From the NCBI RefSeq assembly GCF_007665395.1, contig NZ_VDND01000009.1:124001-188000 (forward strand): a stretch of DNA of 64,000 bases, written 5' to 3'. The stretch comes from Pseudomonas oryzihabitans (GTDB lineage: Bacteria > Pseudomonadota > Gammaproteobacteria > Pseudomonadales > Pseudomonadaceae). The position numbers were made by a program, and so were the translations under genes. How positions within the stretch are numbered: the first letter of the stretch is position 1; every line of letters begins with the position of its first letter. A model generated the notes under the pieces. That model did no database searches. It was not told the DNA's origin and worked only from the letters and a program-made list of their open reading frames with translations. This document shows, in pieces, positions 1 through 9,129 of this stretch.

Positions 1-86
1 CCGGCCGCCAGGCCCAGACCGCCCACGGCGGAGGTGGTGGCGATCAGCAGGCGGCGGCGCTGGGCATCGGGCGCATCGTCGGTCAC
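1..86 (-). CDS. Partial gene with Tat-type signal, Rieske-like N-terminus
   Basis: Only the first 28 codons are in the window; the gene runs off the left edge. The GTG start overlaps the murB stop by four bases (GTGA), so it is probably co-transcribed with murB. The visible peptide (VTDDAPDAQRRRLLIATTSA, then VGGLGLAA) has three arginines before a hydrophobic stretch, a twin-arginine-type export signal. It resembles the N-terminus of the Rieske subunit of cytochrome bc1 (PetA), whose uncleaved anchor reads RRRFLVAATS-VVG in P. aeruginosa as I recall. That identity is an inference from a short stretch; any Tat substrate is possible. Confidence 0.4.
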   Translation of the reverse strand, partial: MTDDAPDAQRRRLLIATTSAVGGLGLAA

Positions 87-1105
87 GTCAGGCTTCCCGG
101 CTCCATGTCCAGCGTCACGCCGAAGCGCTCCCGCACCGAGGTGCGGATGCGCTCCGCCAGCGCCAGGACATCGCGACTATTGGCGCCGCCGAAGTTGACC
201 AGCACCAGCGCCTGGGCGGCATGCACTCCCACGGCGCCGTCGCGATGACCGCGCCAGCCGGCCTGGTCGATCAGCCAGCCAGCGGCCAGCTTGACCGAGC
301 CATCGGCCTGGGGATAGGTCGGCAGGGTGGGATAATCGTCCTTGAGCGCGGCCGCCGCGGCGGCCGTCACCACTGGATTCTTGAAGAAGCTGCCGGCATT
401 GCCCAGCACCGCCGGGTCGGGCAACTTGCTCCGGCGGATTGCGCAGATCGCCGCGCTGACCGCCTCGGGTGTCGCGTGCTCGACGCCCGCCTCGGCCAGG
501 GCCTGGCGTACCGGACCGTAGTCCAGCACCAGCTGCGGCTGGCGACTGAGCTGGAAGCGGACCCGCAGCACAATCCAGCGGCCGGCCTCGGCCTTGAAGC
601 GACTTTCGCGATAGGCGAAGGCGCAGTCCTCTGGCGCCAGCTCGTGGAGCTCGCCGCTATGGCGGTCGAGCACCGTGACCCCGGCGCACCTGTCCTTGAG
701 TTCGACGCCATAGGCGCCGATGTTCTGGATCGGCGAGGCGCCCACGGTGCCCGGGATCAGGCTGAGATTTTCCAGGCCATACCAGCCGTTGGCCAGGGTG
801 GCCATGACGAAGGGATGCCAGGATTCGCCGGCCTCGGCTTCCACCAGCAGGGCATCGCCCTCCTCCGCCAGCAGGCGGATGCCGCGCGAGGTCAGCCGCA
901 GCACCAGGCCCTCGACCCGCTCGGGCAGGACCAGGTTGCTGCCACCACCCAGTACCCGCAGCGGTACGCCCAGGTCACGGGCCAGCGCCAGGGCCTCGCG
1001 GACCTCGGCGTCATTCGCGGCTTCCAGGTAGCTATCGGCTTCGGCCACCAGGCCGAAGGTGTTGAGTCCCTGCAAGGGGAACCGTTGCTGGACGTCAGCG
1101 ACCAT
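83..1105 (-). CDS. murB: UDP-N-acetylenolpyruvoylglucosamine reductase MurB
   Basis: NADPH- and FAD-dependent reduction of UDP-GlcNAc-enolpyruvate to UDP-MurNAc, the second committed step of peptidoglycan synthesis in the cytoplasm. The 340-residue protein matches the usual type I length. Visible landmarks are the FAD-binding GGGSNLV, the substrate segment YRESRFK, the catalytic serine in GNAGSFFKNP and a C-terminal DMEPGS carrying the conserved glutamate. The ATG at 1105 was chosen because translation from there (MVADVQQRFPLQGLNTFG) begins like the family; an upstream ATG in the same frame would add 35 unrelated residues. It overlaps the 3' end of the phosphatase gene by 11 bases and the downstream Tat-signal gene by 4. 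Confidence 0.95.
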   Translation of the reverse strand: MVADVQQRFPLQGLNTFGLVAEADSYLEAANDAEVREALALARDLGVPLRVLGGGSNLVLPERVEGLVLRLTSRGIRLLAEEGDALLVEAEAGESWHPFVMATLANGWYGLENLSLIPGTVGASPIQNIGAYGVELKDRCAGVTVLDRHSGELHELAPEDCAFAYRESRFKAEAGRWIVLRVRFQLSRQPQLVLDYGPVRQALAEAGVEHATPEAVSAAICAIRRSKLPDPAVLGNAGSFFKNPVVTAAAAAALKDDYPTLPTYPQADGSVKLAAGWLIDQAGWRGHRDGAVGVHAAQALVLVNFGGANSRDVLALAERIRTSVRERFGVTLDMEPGSLT

Positions 1106-1574
1106 GACGGGTAGCCACCTCGGCGACCAGGCCGTCGCAGGCGCTTTCCAGCAGGTCGAGGACCCGTTCGAAGCCGGCCGCGCCGCCGTAATAGGGATCG
1201 GGCACCTCATCCACCGCCAGGCCCTGGCGCGCCAGGAATAGCTCGGGCACCGCGCCTTCTGCGCCCGCGGGCCGCAATTGCTCCAGCCAGGCGAGGTTGT
1301 CGTGGTCCATGGCCAGGATCAGGTCGAAGCGCTGGAAGTCCGCGGCCGTGACCTGGCGCCCGCGCAGGCCGCCGAGGTCATAGCCGCGCCCGGCGGCGGC
1401 CTGGATGGCGCGGGCATCCGGCGCCTTGCCGACATGCCAGTCACCGGTGCCGGCCGAGTCCAGCTCCACCGCCCCGACCAGGCCGGCGGCGTCCAGCTTG
1501 GCCCTCAGGATGCCTTCGGCGGTGGGCGAGCGACAGATGTTGCCCATGCAGACGAAGAGGATGCGCAGGGTCAT
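1095..1574 (-). CDS. Low-molecular-weight protein tyrosine phosphatase
   Basis: Cytoplasmic phosphatase of the LMW-PTP family (159 residues). The N-terminal P-loop CMGNICRS gives the CX5R signature with nucleophile Cys9 and Arg15, and the DPYYGG motif near the C-terminus supplies the general acid Asp126. In enterobacteria Wzb-type members act on tyrosine kinases of capsule export; here there is no kinase or capsule gene nearby and the gene sits in an envelope-precursor cluster, so the physiological substrate cannot be deduced. Its ATG directly abuts the kdsB stop codon, and its end overlaps murB, pointing to one operon. Confidence 0.93.
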   Translation of the reverse strand: MTLRILFVCMGNICRSPTAEGILRAKLDAAGLVGAVELDSAGTGDWHVGKAPDARAIQAAAGRGYDLGGLRGRQVTAADFQRFDLILAMDHDNLAWLEQLRPAGAEGAVPELFLARQGLAVDEVPDPYYGGAAGFERVLDLLESACDGLVAEVATRHGR

Positions 1575-2339
1575 CTAGGCTCCCAGCAGGCGTCTGACGC
1601 GCTCGAGGTCTTCCAGGGTATCCACCCCGGCCTGGGGCGCTTCCAGGGCATCGGCGACATGGATGCGCACGCCGTGCCAGAGGGCGCGCAGTTGCTCCAG
1701 AGCCTCGGTCTCTTCCAGGGCACAGGGGCCCCAGCCGACGAAGTCGGCGAGGAAGCCGGCGCGATAGGCGTAGATGCCGATGTGGCGACGATAGGGAAAG
1801 CCCGGGGGCAGCTGCGAGCGGTCGCCGGCGAAGGCATTGCGCGCCCAGGGCAGCGGCGCCCGGCTGAAAGTCAGCGCCAGGCCGTTCACGTCGGTGCTCA
1901 CCTTGACCACATTGGGATTGAACAGGCTGTCGACGTCGTGGATAGGCTCGGCCAGGGTGGCCACGCCGGCCTCGGGATGTGCGGCGAGATTGCCCGCCAC
2001 CTGGTCGATCACCGCCAGCGGTATCAGGGGCTCGTCGCCCTGCACGTTGACCACCAGGGCGTCGTCGGCCAGCCCCAGCAGCTCGGCCACCTCGGCCAGG
2101 CGATCGGTGCCCGAGGCATGGTCGGCGCGGGTCAGCAGCACCTGGGCGCCAAAGGCTTCGCAGGCGCGCAGGATGTCGTCGTGGTCGGTCGCCACCACCA
2201 CCCGCTCGGCGCCGCTGCGCCGGGCCTGCTCCCAGACGTGCTGGATCATCGGCTTGCCGGCGATGTCGAGCAGCGGCTTGTTGGGCAGCCGGGTACTGGC
2301 GAGCCGGGCCGGGATGACGACGGTGAAGGCGGTGCTCAT
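1575..2339 (-). CDS. kdsB: 3-deoxy-manno-octulosonate cytidylyltransferase KdsB
   Basis: Activates Kdo with CTP to CMP-Kdo for attachment to lipid A in LPS biosynthesis. The 254-residue product begins [20 protein letters not shown], the CMP-sugar synthetase signature that binds the CTP phosphates, and has NVQGDEP near residue 98-104 with the metal-binding Asp102. I chose the ATG at 2339 rather than the in-frame upstream ATG because it starts exactly at the conserved fold and overlaps the preceding small gene by 4 bases (ATGA). Part of the lpxK-UPF0434-kdsB-phosphatase-murB series. Confidence 0.96.
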   Translation of the reverse strand: MSTAFTVVIPARLASTRLPNKPLLDIAGKPMIQHVWEQARRSGAERVVVATDHDDILRACEAFGAQVLLTRADHASGTDRLAEVAELLGLADDALVVNVQGDEPLIPLAVIDQVAGNLAAHPEAGVATLAEPIHDVDSLFNPNVVKVSTDVNGLALTFSRAPLPWARNAFAGDRSQLPPGFPYRRHIGIYAYRAGFLADFVGWGPCALEETEALEQLRALWHGVRIHVADALEAPQAGVDTLEDLERVRRLLGA

Positions 2340-2521
2340 TTGTCCAGGCGCTCGTCCGTGGTGATGACGCGCGCCTCGCTTTCCAGCATCACCGGGATGC
2401 CGTCGCGGATCGGGAAGGCCAGGCCGGCGGCCTTGCTGATGAGCTCGGTCTTGTCGTCGCTCAAGATCAGCGGGCTCTTGGTCAGGGGGCAGGCGAGGAT
2501 GTCGAGCAGCTTGAGGTCCAT
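2336..2521 (-). CDS. UPF0434/Trm112-like small protein
   Basis: A 61-residue protein ([20 protein letters not shown]...) of the YcaR/UPF0434 family, which shares the Trm112 zinc-ribbon-like fold. Only one cysteine remains (Cys11, in ACPLTKSPL), so a structural zinc site is unlikely here. Conserved position between lpxK and kdsB across Pseudomonas suggests a role linked to LPS assembly, but no function is established that I know of. It starts 14 bases after the lpxK stop. Confidence 0.9.
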   Translation of the reverse strand: MDLKLLDILACPLTKSPLILSDDKTELISKAAGLAFPIRDGIPVMLESEARVITTDERLDK

Positions 2522-2535
2522 GGGCGATAGTTCCG

Positions 2536-3543
2536 TCAGAGAGAGTGTTCGGGCAGGAGGCGATCAAGACGCCCATCCAGCCAGGCGACGAAGGCGGCCG
2601 AGGGCTGGGCGTCCACCGCCAGGTACCACCAGTCGGCGGCGGCGAAGGGCCGGCACTTGACCGCGTCCTTCTCGGTCATCACCAGCGGCAGCTCGGGCGT
2701 GAAGGCCAGGTCCGCGGCGCGGTAGGCGGCATGATCGGCGAAGGCATGGGGCAACGGCTGCCAGTGTAGTCCTTCGAGGGTGGCGAAGAAACGCCCGGGG
2801 TTGCCGATGCCGGCCAGGGCATGCAGGCGCTGCCCGGGCGGGAAGAAATCCAGCGGTCGCGCCTCGCCGCTGTGTAGATTGATGAGCGCGCTGGGCTGCA
2901 GGGTCAGGCCGAAGCCGTCGGCGGGGTCGACCGCGGCGCCGTTGTGGATCACGGCGTCCACCTCGGCCAGGCGCTCCAGGGGTTCGCGCAGGGGGCCGGC
3001 GGGCAGGCAGCGGCCATTGCCGAAGCCGCGCGCGGCATCGACCATCACCAGTTCCAGGTCGCGGGCCAGGCGATAGTGCTGCAGACCGTCGTCGCTGAGG
3101 ATGACATCGAGCCGCTCCTCGGCGAGCAGCCGTTCGACGGCGCGGCCGCGATCGGGATCCGTGACCAGGGCGACCCCGGTACGCTGCACGATCAGCAGCG
3201 GCTCGTCACCGGCAACGGCGGCGCTGTCGGTCGCCCGCACCCGCCAGGGCAGACTCGGCGGCGTCGCGCCATAGCCGCGACTGACCACGCCGACCCTGAG
3301 GCCACGGGCGCGCAGGTGGCCGATCAGCCAGAGGATCATGGGCGTCTTGCCGGTGCCGCCGACGGTGAGATTGCCCACCACGATGACCGGGACCGGGGCG
3401 CGATGGATGCTGCCCTCCCCGGCCAGGAAGCGCTGCCGCTTGCGCCGGGCGACCCGGCGATAGAGGGCTTCCAGCGGCGCCAGCAGGCCCAGGGCGGGAT
3501 GGCCCTGGTACCAGGCGCGGACCAGGCGGTCGCCCAGGCTCAC
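2536..3543 (-). CDS. lpxK: Tetraacyldisaccharide 4'-kinase LpxK
   Basis: Phosphorylates the 4' position of the lipid A disaccharide on the inner face of the inner membrane. 335 residues; the P-loop lies in [11 protein letters not shown] (57-67), preceded by the hydrophobic N-terminal segment that tethers LpxK to the membrane, and followed by SRGYG and DDGLQHY, both typical. The start is GTG, overlapping the exbD stop as GTGA, so translation is probably coupled. Downstream neighbours kdsB and the UPF0434 gene belong to the same LPS pathway. Confidence 0.96.
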   Translation of the reverse strand: MSLGDRLVRAWYQGHPALGLLAPLEALYRRVARRKRQRFLAGEGSIHRAPVPVIVVGNLTVGGTGKTPMILWLIGHLRARGLRVGVVSRGYGATPPSLPWRVRATDSAAVAGDEPLLIVQRTGVALVTDPDRGRAVERLLAEERLDVILSDDGLQHYRLARDLELVMVDAARGFGNGRCLPAGPLREPLERLAEVDAVIHNGAAVDPADGFGLTLQPSALINLHSGEARPLDFFPPGQRLHALAGIGNPGRFFATLEGLHWQPLPHAFADHAAYRAADLAFTPELPLVMTEKDAVKCRPFAAADWWYLAVDAQPSAAFVAWLDGRLDRLLPEHSL

Positions 3544-3980
3544 GGGCGTTTCGCCTGGGCCTCGAGGGTGGTGATGCGCAGCTGGCTGAAGCCCAGCTTG
3601 CCGGCGGCGTCCATGGCCATGACCACTGACTGGTGAGTGGCGCGGCCATCGGCGGTGATCACCAGCGGCAGGCTATTGTCCCCACCGGACTCGCGCTGCA
3701 GGGCGGTGGTCAGGCCGGTCAGGTCGTTGCGCGCCAGGGTCTGGCCGTTCAGCGCCATCTGGCCTTCGGTGGTGATGCTGATTTCCAGGGTCTTGCCCTG
3801 GTTGGCCGCGGCGGCGGCGCTGTCGGCCTCGGGCAGTTCGATCTTCAGCTGGCTGGGCCGGCTGAAGGTCGCGGTCACCACGAAGAACAGCAGCAGGACG
3901 AAGATGACGTCGATGAAGGACGCCAGGTTGATATAGACCTCTTCGCGAGCAGCGCCCCCGGCGCGGCGACGGAATTTCAC
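3540..3980 (-). CDS. exbD: ExbD/TolR-family proton-channel subunit
   Basis: 146-residue inner-membrane protein with one N-terminal membrane helix holding the conserved protonatable aspartate (Asp24, in [12 protein letters not shown]) and a periplasmic domain. With ExbB it uses the proton gradient to energise an outer-membrane or periplasmic partner. No TonB gene is adjacent, so the partner is unknown; this is the orphan ExbBD pair next to lpxK found in many Pseudomonas. GTG start overlapping the exbB stop by four bases. Confidence 0.9.
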   Translation of the reverse strand: MKFRRRAGGAAREEVYINLASFIDVIFVLLLFFVVTATFSRPSQLKIELPEADSAAAAANQGKTLEISITTEGQMALNGQTLARNDLTGLTTALQRESGGDNSLPLVITADGRATHQSVVMAMDAAGKLGFSQLRITTLEAQAKRP

Positions 3981-4612
3981 GCGGCGGCTCCTTCGCGGAC
4001 GTCCACCTCGCGATCACCGTGGAGGATATCCACCAGCTTGACCGCTTCCTGCTCCATGCCCACCACCAGCTCATCGACGCGACGCAGCAGGTAGCGATGG
4101 AAGAACACCGCGGGAATCGCCACCAGCAGACCGGCGGCGGTGGTCACCAGTGCCTTGGAGATACCGCCGGCGAGGATGGGCGCATTGGCCATGCCGTCGT
4201 TCATGAAGGCACTGAAGATGTCGATCATGCCGAACACCGTGCCGAGCAGCCCCATCAGCGGAGCCAGGGCAGCGATGCTGCCGAGGGTGTTGAGATAGCG
4301 CTCGAGGTCGTGCACCACGCGGCTGCCGGCTTCCTCGATGGCTTCCTTCATGATGTCGCGGCCATGGCGGGAATTGGTCAGGCCCGCGGCGAGGATGTCA
4401 CCCAGCGGCGAACCGGCGCGCAATTCGCGCAGCCGCTCGGCGTTGAGCTGCTTGTCCTGGATCCAGCGCCAGACCTGGGCGAGCAGGTTGGGCGGCGCGA
4501 CCCGGCTGCGCCTCAGGGTCCACAGCCGCTCGGCGATGATGGCCGTGGCCAGGATGGAACTGAGGATGATCGGCAGCATCATCCAGCCGCCCGCTTTGAC
4601 CATTTCGAACAC
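3977..4612 (-). CDS. exbB: ExbB/TolQ-family proton-channel subunit
   Basis: 211-residue inner-membrane protein with three hydrophobic segments: near the N-terminus (MMLPIILSSILATAIIAERL), around the IAALAPLMGLLGTVFGMI motif typical of MotA/TolQ/ExbB proteins, and the following helix. I prefer the GTG at 4612 (VFEMVKAGGWMML), which has a GGGGGT Shine-Dalgarno sequence about 8 bases upstream and matches the family N-terminus; the longer in-frame ATG version adds 21 residues of repeat-flanking DNA. First gene of exbB-exbD-lpxK-... and preceded by the inverted-repeat element. Confidence 0.9.
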   Translation of the reverse strand: MFEMVKAGGWMMLPIILSSILATAIIAERLWTLRRSRVAPPNLLAQVWRWIQDKQLNAERLRELRAGSPLGDILAAGLTNSRHGRDIMKEAIEEAGSRVVHDLERYLNTLGSIAALAPLMGLLGTVFGMIDIFSAFMNDGMANAPILAGGISKALVTTAAGLLVAIPAVFFHRYLLRRVDELVVGMEQEAVKLVDILHGDREVDVREGAAA

Positions 4613-4661
4613 GAGACCGTTACCCCCGCCGCAAAATGCGGCCACTCTAGCACGAACGCCG

Positions 4662-4835
4662 GAGAGCCTGTTCAAGGGGTCGTGAGCTGGAGAAGACGAA
4701 AGACCAGAGGAAGCGGAGCGGACCCGCGGGCGGGTTTACGAAAGGTAAATGGGCATTCCGACCGGGCCGCCCAGCGACCCAGGGGTGTTGCACCGCCGTC
4801 TGGCCGCCGCGCAGCAGCCGTTGACCAGGCGCTCA
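4662..4835 (+). repeat. Long inverted-repeat element, copy A (diverged)
   Basis: A stretch between comEC and exbB whose ends are near-inverted (GAGCCTGTTCAAGG at the left; CCGTTGACCAGGCGCTCA at the right). It shares GAGGAAGCGGAG, GTTTACG..GGTAAAT, GCATTCCGA and TGGCCG.CGCGCAGCAG in the same order with the element at 20006-20152. Copy A has a GC-rich insertion in the central arm and an altered right arm. Its right edge contains the comEC stop codon (TGA on the minus strand). Probably a structured RNA element, terminator or attenuator, or a mobile palindromic repeat; function unknown. Confidence 0.7.
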
Positions 4836-7073
4836 GGGTGTCGCCGGGGGCGTCCGCCACCAGTGACGCGCCTGGCGTTGACCACGCGGTACCTCCCAGC
4901 GCCCGAGAGTCCACGTCAGGGCGCCAAGCTCGGCGGTGTCATAGGCCAGCACGCCGCGCTCGCGATAGCGTTGCAGCACCTGCGGATGGGGATGGCCGTA
5001 GCGGTTGTGGCGGCCACGCGAGATCAGCACGCCGCGGGGTGCCACGGCGGCGATGAAGGCCGCACTGGAGCCGCTGCGACTGCCATGGTGCGGGGCGCCG
5101 AGCCATTCCGCGGCGAGCGGCAGGCCGCTGGCCACCAGCTCGCTTTCGCGGCGTTCGTCGATGTCGCCGGTCAGCAGCAGGCGCTCGCCCCGGGCCTCGA
5201 CCCTCAGCACGCAGGAGGCGGCATTGGCGTCCGCGCTGGCGCGCCACCAGGTGGTGAAGCTGACCTTGTTCCACACCCAGCTGGCGCCGTCCTCGCAGTC
5301 CCGCGCCTGCAACCGCGGCTCGAGACGCCCGGCCTCGCCGCTGAGCACCCGACCTGGGGGCAAGCCCTGGGCCACGGCCGGCGCACCGCCGGCATGGTCG
5401 GCATCCGCATGGCTGAGCAGCAGCACGTCCAAAGTTGCCAGGCCAGCGCCGCGCAGATTGGGCAGGACCACGCGGGCCCCGCTGTCATAGCTGCCCAGCC
5501 GTGGCCCGGCGTCGTAGAGCAAGGCGTGATCCCGGGTGCGCACCAGCACCGCCAGGCCCTGCCCCACATCCAGCACGGTGATCCGCGCCTGGCCAGGCGC
5601 AGGCAACGGGATCAGCGGAAACAGCGCCGGCAGCATGAGCAGCATGCCGAAGCCGCGCAGCGGCACGCCCGCCGGCAACAGGGCGAGCAAGGCACCGAGG
5701 CCCGCCAGCCCGAGTGCCCAGGCGGGAGCGAGCGCCGGCTGCCAGGCCGTGGCCAGGCGCGCCAGCCACTCCAGCAGCCAGAGCAGGCTGTGCAGGAGAC
5801 CGCCCGCCAGCAGCAGCGCGGGATCGCCCAACGGCGACCACAGCAGAGACAGCGCCGTCCCCACCAGCGCCAGGGGCACGATGAAGATATCCATCAGGGG
5901 TACGGCGACCGCATTGGCCAGCGGGCCGCTCAGGCTGAGCGGCAAGCCCAGCGCCAGCAGCAGGGGCGCCAGGCCGAGGGTCATGCACCCCTGGGCGCGT
6001 CCCAGACTGATCCACCCGGGCAGGCGTCCCAGGCGCCCGGCGAAGCTCCACAGCAATACCAGCACGGCACCGAAGGACAGCCAGAAGCCTGGCAGGAGTA
6101 CCACCAGCGGATTGGCCGCCAGCACCAGCACCAGGGCCGCCAGCAGTGCGTCGCCGAGGCGTACCTGCTGGCGGCCGAGTTGCCAGAGCAGCCCCAGGGT
6201 GACCATGACGCAGGCCCGCTGGACCGGCACCTCGAAGCCGGCCAGCAGGCCGTAGCCCAGGGCGGTGGCGATGGTCAGCCCCGCCGCGGACAGCCGCCAG
6301 GGTAGCCGCCGCGGCCAGTAGCCACGGCGCGCCAGACTGACCACCCCGGCATAGACACCGAGGGCGATCAGGCCGATGTGCTGACCGGAAATCACCATCA
6401 GGTGCACGGTGCCGGTATCCTGGAACAGCTGCCACTGGGAATCGGTGATCCCCGAGGCATCCCCTACCACCAGGGCCGCGAGCAGCCCGCCCTGCCCGGC
6501 CGGATCGCGGACCTGCAGGTACTGGCGGATACCGTCGCGCCAGGTCGCCAGGCCAGCGGCGGCGGCCAGTCGCTGGCCATCCTTGACGCTACCGGTGGCG
6601 CCTATGCCCTGGGCCAGCAGCCAGGCTTCGCGATCCTGCCCCAGGGCATTGGCCACGCCCGCCGGCCGGCGCAGCTCCACGGCCAGTCGCCAGCGCTCGC
6701 CGGCCAGGGGCCGGGGGCCGCCGTACCAGTTCAGGCGTATCCGGGCGGGTAGGCGCAGTTCGCGCCGGCTGGTCGGCTGACTCAGCACGAAGCCGACCGA
6801 GTCGTCCCCCACCGCCGGCAGGCCACTCACCTGGCCTTCGATCCACAGCACCCGCTGCTCGAGTGCCGGATCCAGGCGATCGTCCAGGGCGCCCTGGGCA
6901 TTGAACACCGCCCAGGCCAGCCCGAGACCGAAGGCGCCCAGGACGAACAGCCGCGTCCCCAGCAGCACGGCGGCTACCGCGGCGAGGGCGGCCAGCCAGG
7001 CGAGCGAAGGCAGCGCCGGCAAGGCACGCAGGACCAGCACACCCAGGGCGAACGCGAGCAGAGCGGCGCGCAT
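4833..7073 (-). CDS. comEC: DNA internalization protein ComEC/Rec2
   Basis: 746-residue inner-membrane channel that moves single-stranded DNA into the cytoplasm during natural transformation. The N-terminal half is hydrophobic with an OB-like periplasmic region, the middle is the Competence domain (VISGQHIGLIALG...), and the C-terminus is a metallo-beta-lactamase-like domain with HADADH at 555-560 and a downstream APHHGSRSGSS, consistent with the nuclease role proposed for this domain. It is the only competence gene in the window. The 105-bp gap to lolE holds no gene. Confidence 0.94.
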   Translation of the reverse strand: MRAALLAFALGVLVLRALPALPSLAWLAALAAVAAVLLGTRLFVLGAFGLGLAWAVFNAQGALDDRLDPALEQRVLWIEGQVSGLPAVGDDSVGFVLSQPTSRRELRLPARIRLNWYGGPRPLAGERWRLAVELRRPAGVANALGQDREAWLLAQGIGATGSVKDGQRLAAAAGLATWRDGIRQYLQVRDPAGQGGLLAALVVGDASGITDSQWQLFQDTGTVHLMVISGQHIGLIALGVYAGVVSLARRGYWPRRLPWRLSAAGLTIATALGYGLLAGFEVPVQRACVMVTLGLLWQLGRQQVRLGDALLAALVLVLAANPLVVLLPGFWLSFGAVLVLLWSFAGRLGRLPGWISLGRAQGCMTLGLAPLLLALGLPLSLSGPLANAVAVPLMDIFIVPLALVGTALSLLWSPLGDPALLLAGGLLHSLLWLLEWLARLATAWQPALAPAWALGLAGLGALLALLPAGVPLRGFGMLLMLPALFPLIPLPAPGQARITVLDVGQGLAVLVRTRDHALLYDAGPRLGSYDSGARVVLPNLRGAGLATLDVLLLSHADADHAGGAPAVAQGLPPGRVLSGEAGRLEPRLQARDCEDGASWVWNKVSFTTWWRASADANAASCVLRVEARGERLLLTGDIDERRESELVASGLPLAAEWLGAPHHGSRSGSSAAFIAAVAPRGVLISRGRHNRYGHPHPQVLQRYRERGVLAYDTAELGALTWTLGRWEVPRGQRQARHWWRTPPATP

Positions 7074-7178
7074 CAGGACTCCATCCGTGGAGAACCAGCA
7101 AGGCTTCAGATGCGCGGATTAGACCAGTTCGCGGGCCGCAGGGCCAGGGGCGCACAGCCACCTGGCCCGGCGCGGGGA

Positions 7179-8420
7179 TCAGTCGTAGCGCAGGGCTTCG
7201 GCCGGCGAGGTGCGCGAGGCGCGCCAGGCGGGATAGAGGGTCGCCAGGAAGCTCATGCTCAGGGCTGCCACGGCGATCAGCACCACGTCCTCCAGCTCCA
7301 GCCGTGACGGCAGGTTGCTGATGAAGTACATGTCGCCGCCGAACAGCTTGTGGCCCAGCAGCCGTTCCAGCGCCGCGATCCACTGGCTGACGTTGAGCGC
7401 CGCGAGGACCCCCAGGATGCCGCCGATGAGGGTCCCGACCAGACCGATCACCGTGCCCTGGACCATGAACACCGCCATGATCTGCCCGGGCGTGGCGCCC
7501 AGGGTGCGCAGGATGGCGATGTCGGCCTTCTTGTCGGCCACCACCATGATCAGGGTGGCGATGATGTTGAAGGCGGCCACCGCCACGATAAGCAGCAGCA
7601 GCAGGCCGATCATGGTCTTCTCCATCTGCATGGCCTGGAACAGGCTGCCCTGGGTGCTGGTCCAGTCACGCGCCTGGTAGCCGTCGCCCAGGGCCTTGGC
7701 CACGTCACGGGAGATGCGCGGCGCCTGGAACAGGTCGTCCAGCGCCAGGCGGATGCTTTCCACCTGACCCGGCTGCCAGCCCTTGAGCGGCGCGGCGTCG
7801 GCCACGTTGACCAGAGCCAGCGAGGCATCCAGCTCGGCGCCGACCTTGAAGGTGCCGACCACGGTGAAGCGCCGCAGGCGCGGGGTGATGCTGCCGGTGG
7901 CGCCGACCTCGGGGATGATCACCGTGACCTGGCTGCCCACCTCGAGCTGGAAGCGGCGGGCGGCGATCTCGCCCAGCACGATGCCGAATTCGCCCGGCTT
8001 GAGGGCATCCAGGCTGCCCTGGGTCATGCGCTCGCCGACGATGGAGACGCGTTTCTCCTGGCTCGGATCTATGCCGTCCACCAGCAGCGGCTGCATGCGG
8101 CCCCGTACCGAGAGCATGCCCTGCAACTGGGTGTAGGGCACCGCCGCCAGCACATGGGGCTGCTGCTCGGCCTTGGCCGCCAGCGGACGCCAGTCGTCCA
8201 GCGGCTGAGCCGCGCTGATGAAGGCATGGGGCACCATGCCGAGGATGCGGCCGCGCATTTCTTCCTGGAAGCCGTTCATCACCGACAGCACCAGGATCAT
8301 GGCCAGCACGCCCAGCGCCAGGCCGAACATGGAGACCAGCGAGAAGAAGGAGATGAACGACCTGCGCCGCTTGGCGCGGGTGTATCTGAGGCCGACGAAC
8401 AGCGAAAGCGGTCTGAACAT
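7179..8420 (-). CDS. lolE: Lipoprotein-releasing permease subunit LolE (LolC/E family)
   Basis: 413-residue inner-membrane component of LolCDE, which extracts outer-membrane lipoproteins and passes them to LolA. One N-terminal membrane helix ([31 protein letters not shown]), a large periplasmic domain (about residues 50-260), then three membrane helices of the FtsX-like permease domain. It is clearly paralogous to lolC on the other side of lolD. I call it LolE because it lies downstream of lolD; the C/E names rest on gene order only. It starts 7 bases after the lolD stop. Confidence 0.93.
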   Translation of the reverse strand: MFRPLSLFVGLRYTRAKRRRSFISFFSLVSMFGLALGVLAMILVLSVMNGFQEEMRGRILGMVPHAFISAAQPLDDWRPLAAKAEQQPHVLAAVPYTQLQGMLSVRGRMQPLLVDGIDPSQEKRVSIVGERMTQGSLDALKPGEFGIVLGEIAARRFQLEVGSQVTVIIPEVGATGSITPRLRRFTVVGTFKVGAELDASLALVNVADAAPLKGWQPGQVESIRLALDDLFQAPRISRDVAKALGDGYQARDWTSTQGSLFQAMQMEKTMIGLLLLLIVAVAAFNIIATLIMVVADKKADIAILRTLGATPGQIMAVFMVQGTVIGLVGTLIGGILGVLAALNVSQWIAALERLLGHKLFGGDMYFISNLPSRLELEDVVLIAVAALSMSFLATLYPAWRASRTSPAEALRYD

Positions 8421-8427
8421 GACGACC

Positions 8428-9129
8428 TCAGACCTGCCGGGCCGGCGTGGCGTCGACCAGATGGCCCTCGTCCAGGCGCAGCATCCGGTCCATCTGGCCC
8501 GCCAGCACCTGGTCGTGGGTCACCACCAGGAAGGCCGTGCGCAGCGAGGTGGACAGCTCCAGCATCAGGTCCTGGATACCGTGGGCGGTGTGCTGGTCGA
8601 GGTTACCGGTGGGTTCGTCGAGCAGTACCAGCTTGGGCTGGTTGACCAGCGCGCGGGCGATGGCCACGCGCTGGCGCTCACCGCCGGACAGCTCGGCCGG
8701 TTTGTGGCCCAGGCGGTGACCGAGACCGACCCGCTCCAGCAGCTTGGCGGCGCGCTCGCGGGCCTCGCCGATGGACGCCTTGCCGATCAGCAGCGGCATG
8801 CAGACGTTTTCCAGGGCGCTGAATTCGGGCAGCAGGTGGTGGAACTGGTAGACGAAGCCCATGGCGCGGTTGCGCAGGAGGCCACGGGCCTTCTCGTTGA
8901 GCGCCGACAGCTCTTCGCCGTCGAGCCAGACACTACCGCTGCTGGGGGTATCCAGGCCGCCCAGGAGGTTCAGCAGCGTGGTCTTGCCCGACCCCGAGCT
9001 GCCGACGATGGAGACCCGCTCGCCCGGCTGCAGGGTCAGCTGGACGTTGCTCAGCACCTCGACGGTCTGGGGGCCTTCCTCGTAGCGCTTGCCCAGGTCC
9101 TGGCAACGCAAAACGGCTCGATCATTCAT
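8428..9129 (-). CDS. lolD: Lipoprotein-releasing ATPase LolD
   Basis: 233-residue ABC ATPase powering LolCDE. Walker A GSSGSGKT (43-50), Q-loop in [16 protein letters not shown], signature LSGGERQ and Walker [13 protein letters not shown] are all intact. The hydrophobic Q-loop region QFHHLLPEF is typical of LolD. ATG start overlaps the lolC stop by 8 bases, so the three genes form one transcription unit. Confidence 0.96.
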   Translation of the reverse strand: MNDRAVLRCQDLGKRYEEGPQTVEVLSNVQLTLQPGERVSIVGSSGSGKTTLLNLLGGLDTPSSGSVWLDGEELSALNEKARGLLRNRAMGFVYQFHHLLPEFSALENVCMPLLIGKASIGEARERAAKLLERVGLGHRLGHKPAELSGGERQRVAIARALVNQPKLVLLDEPTGNLDQHTAHGIQDLMLELSTSLRTAFLVVTHDQVLAGQMDRMLRLDEGHLVDATPARQV

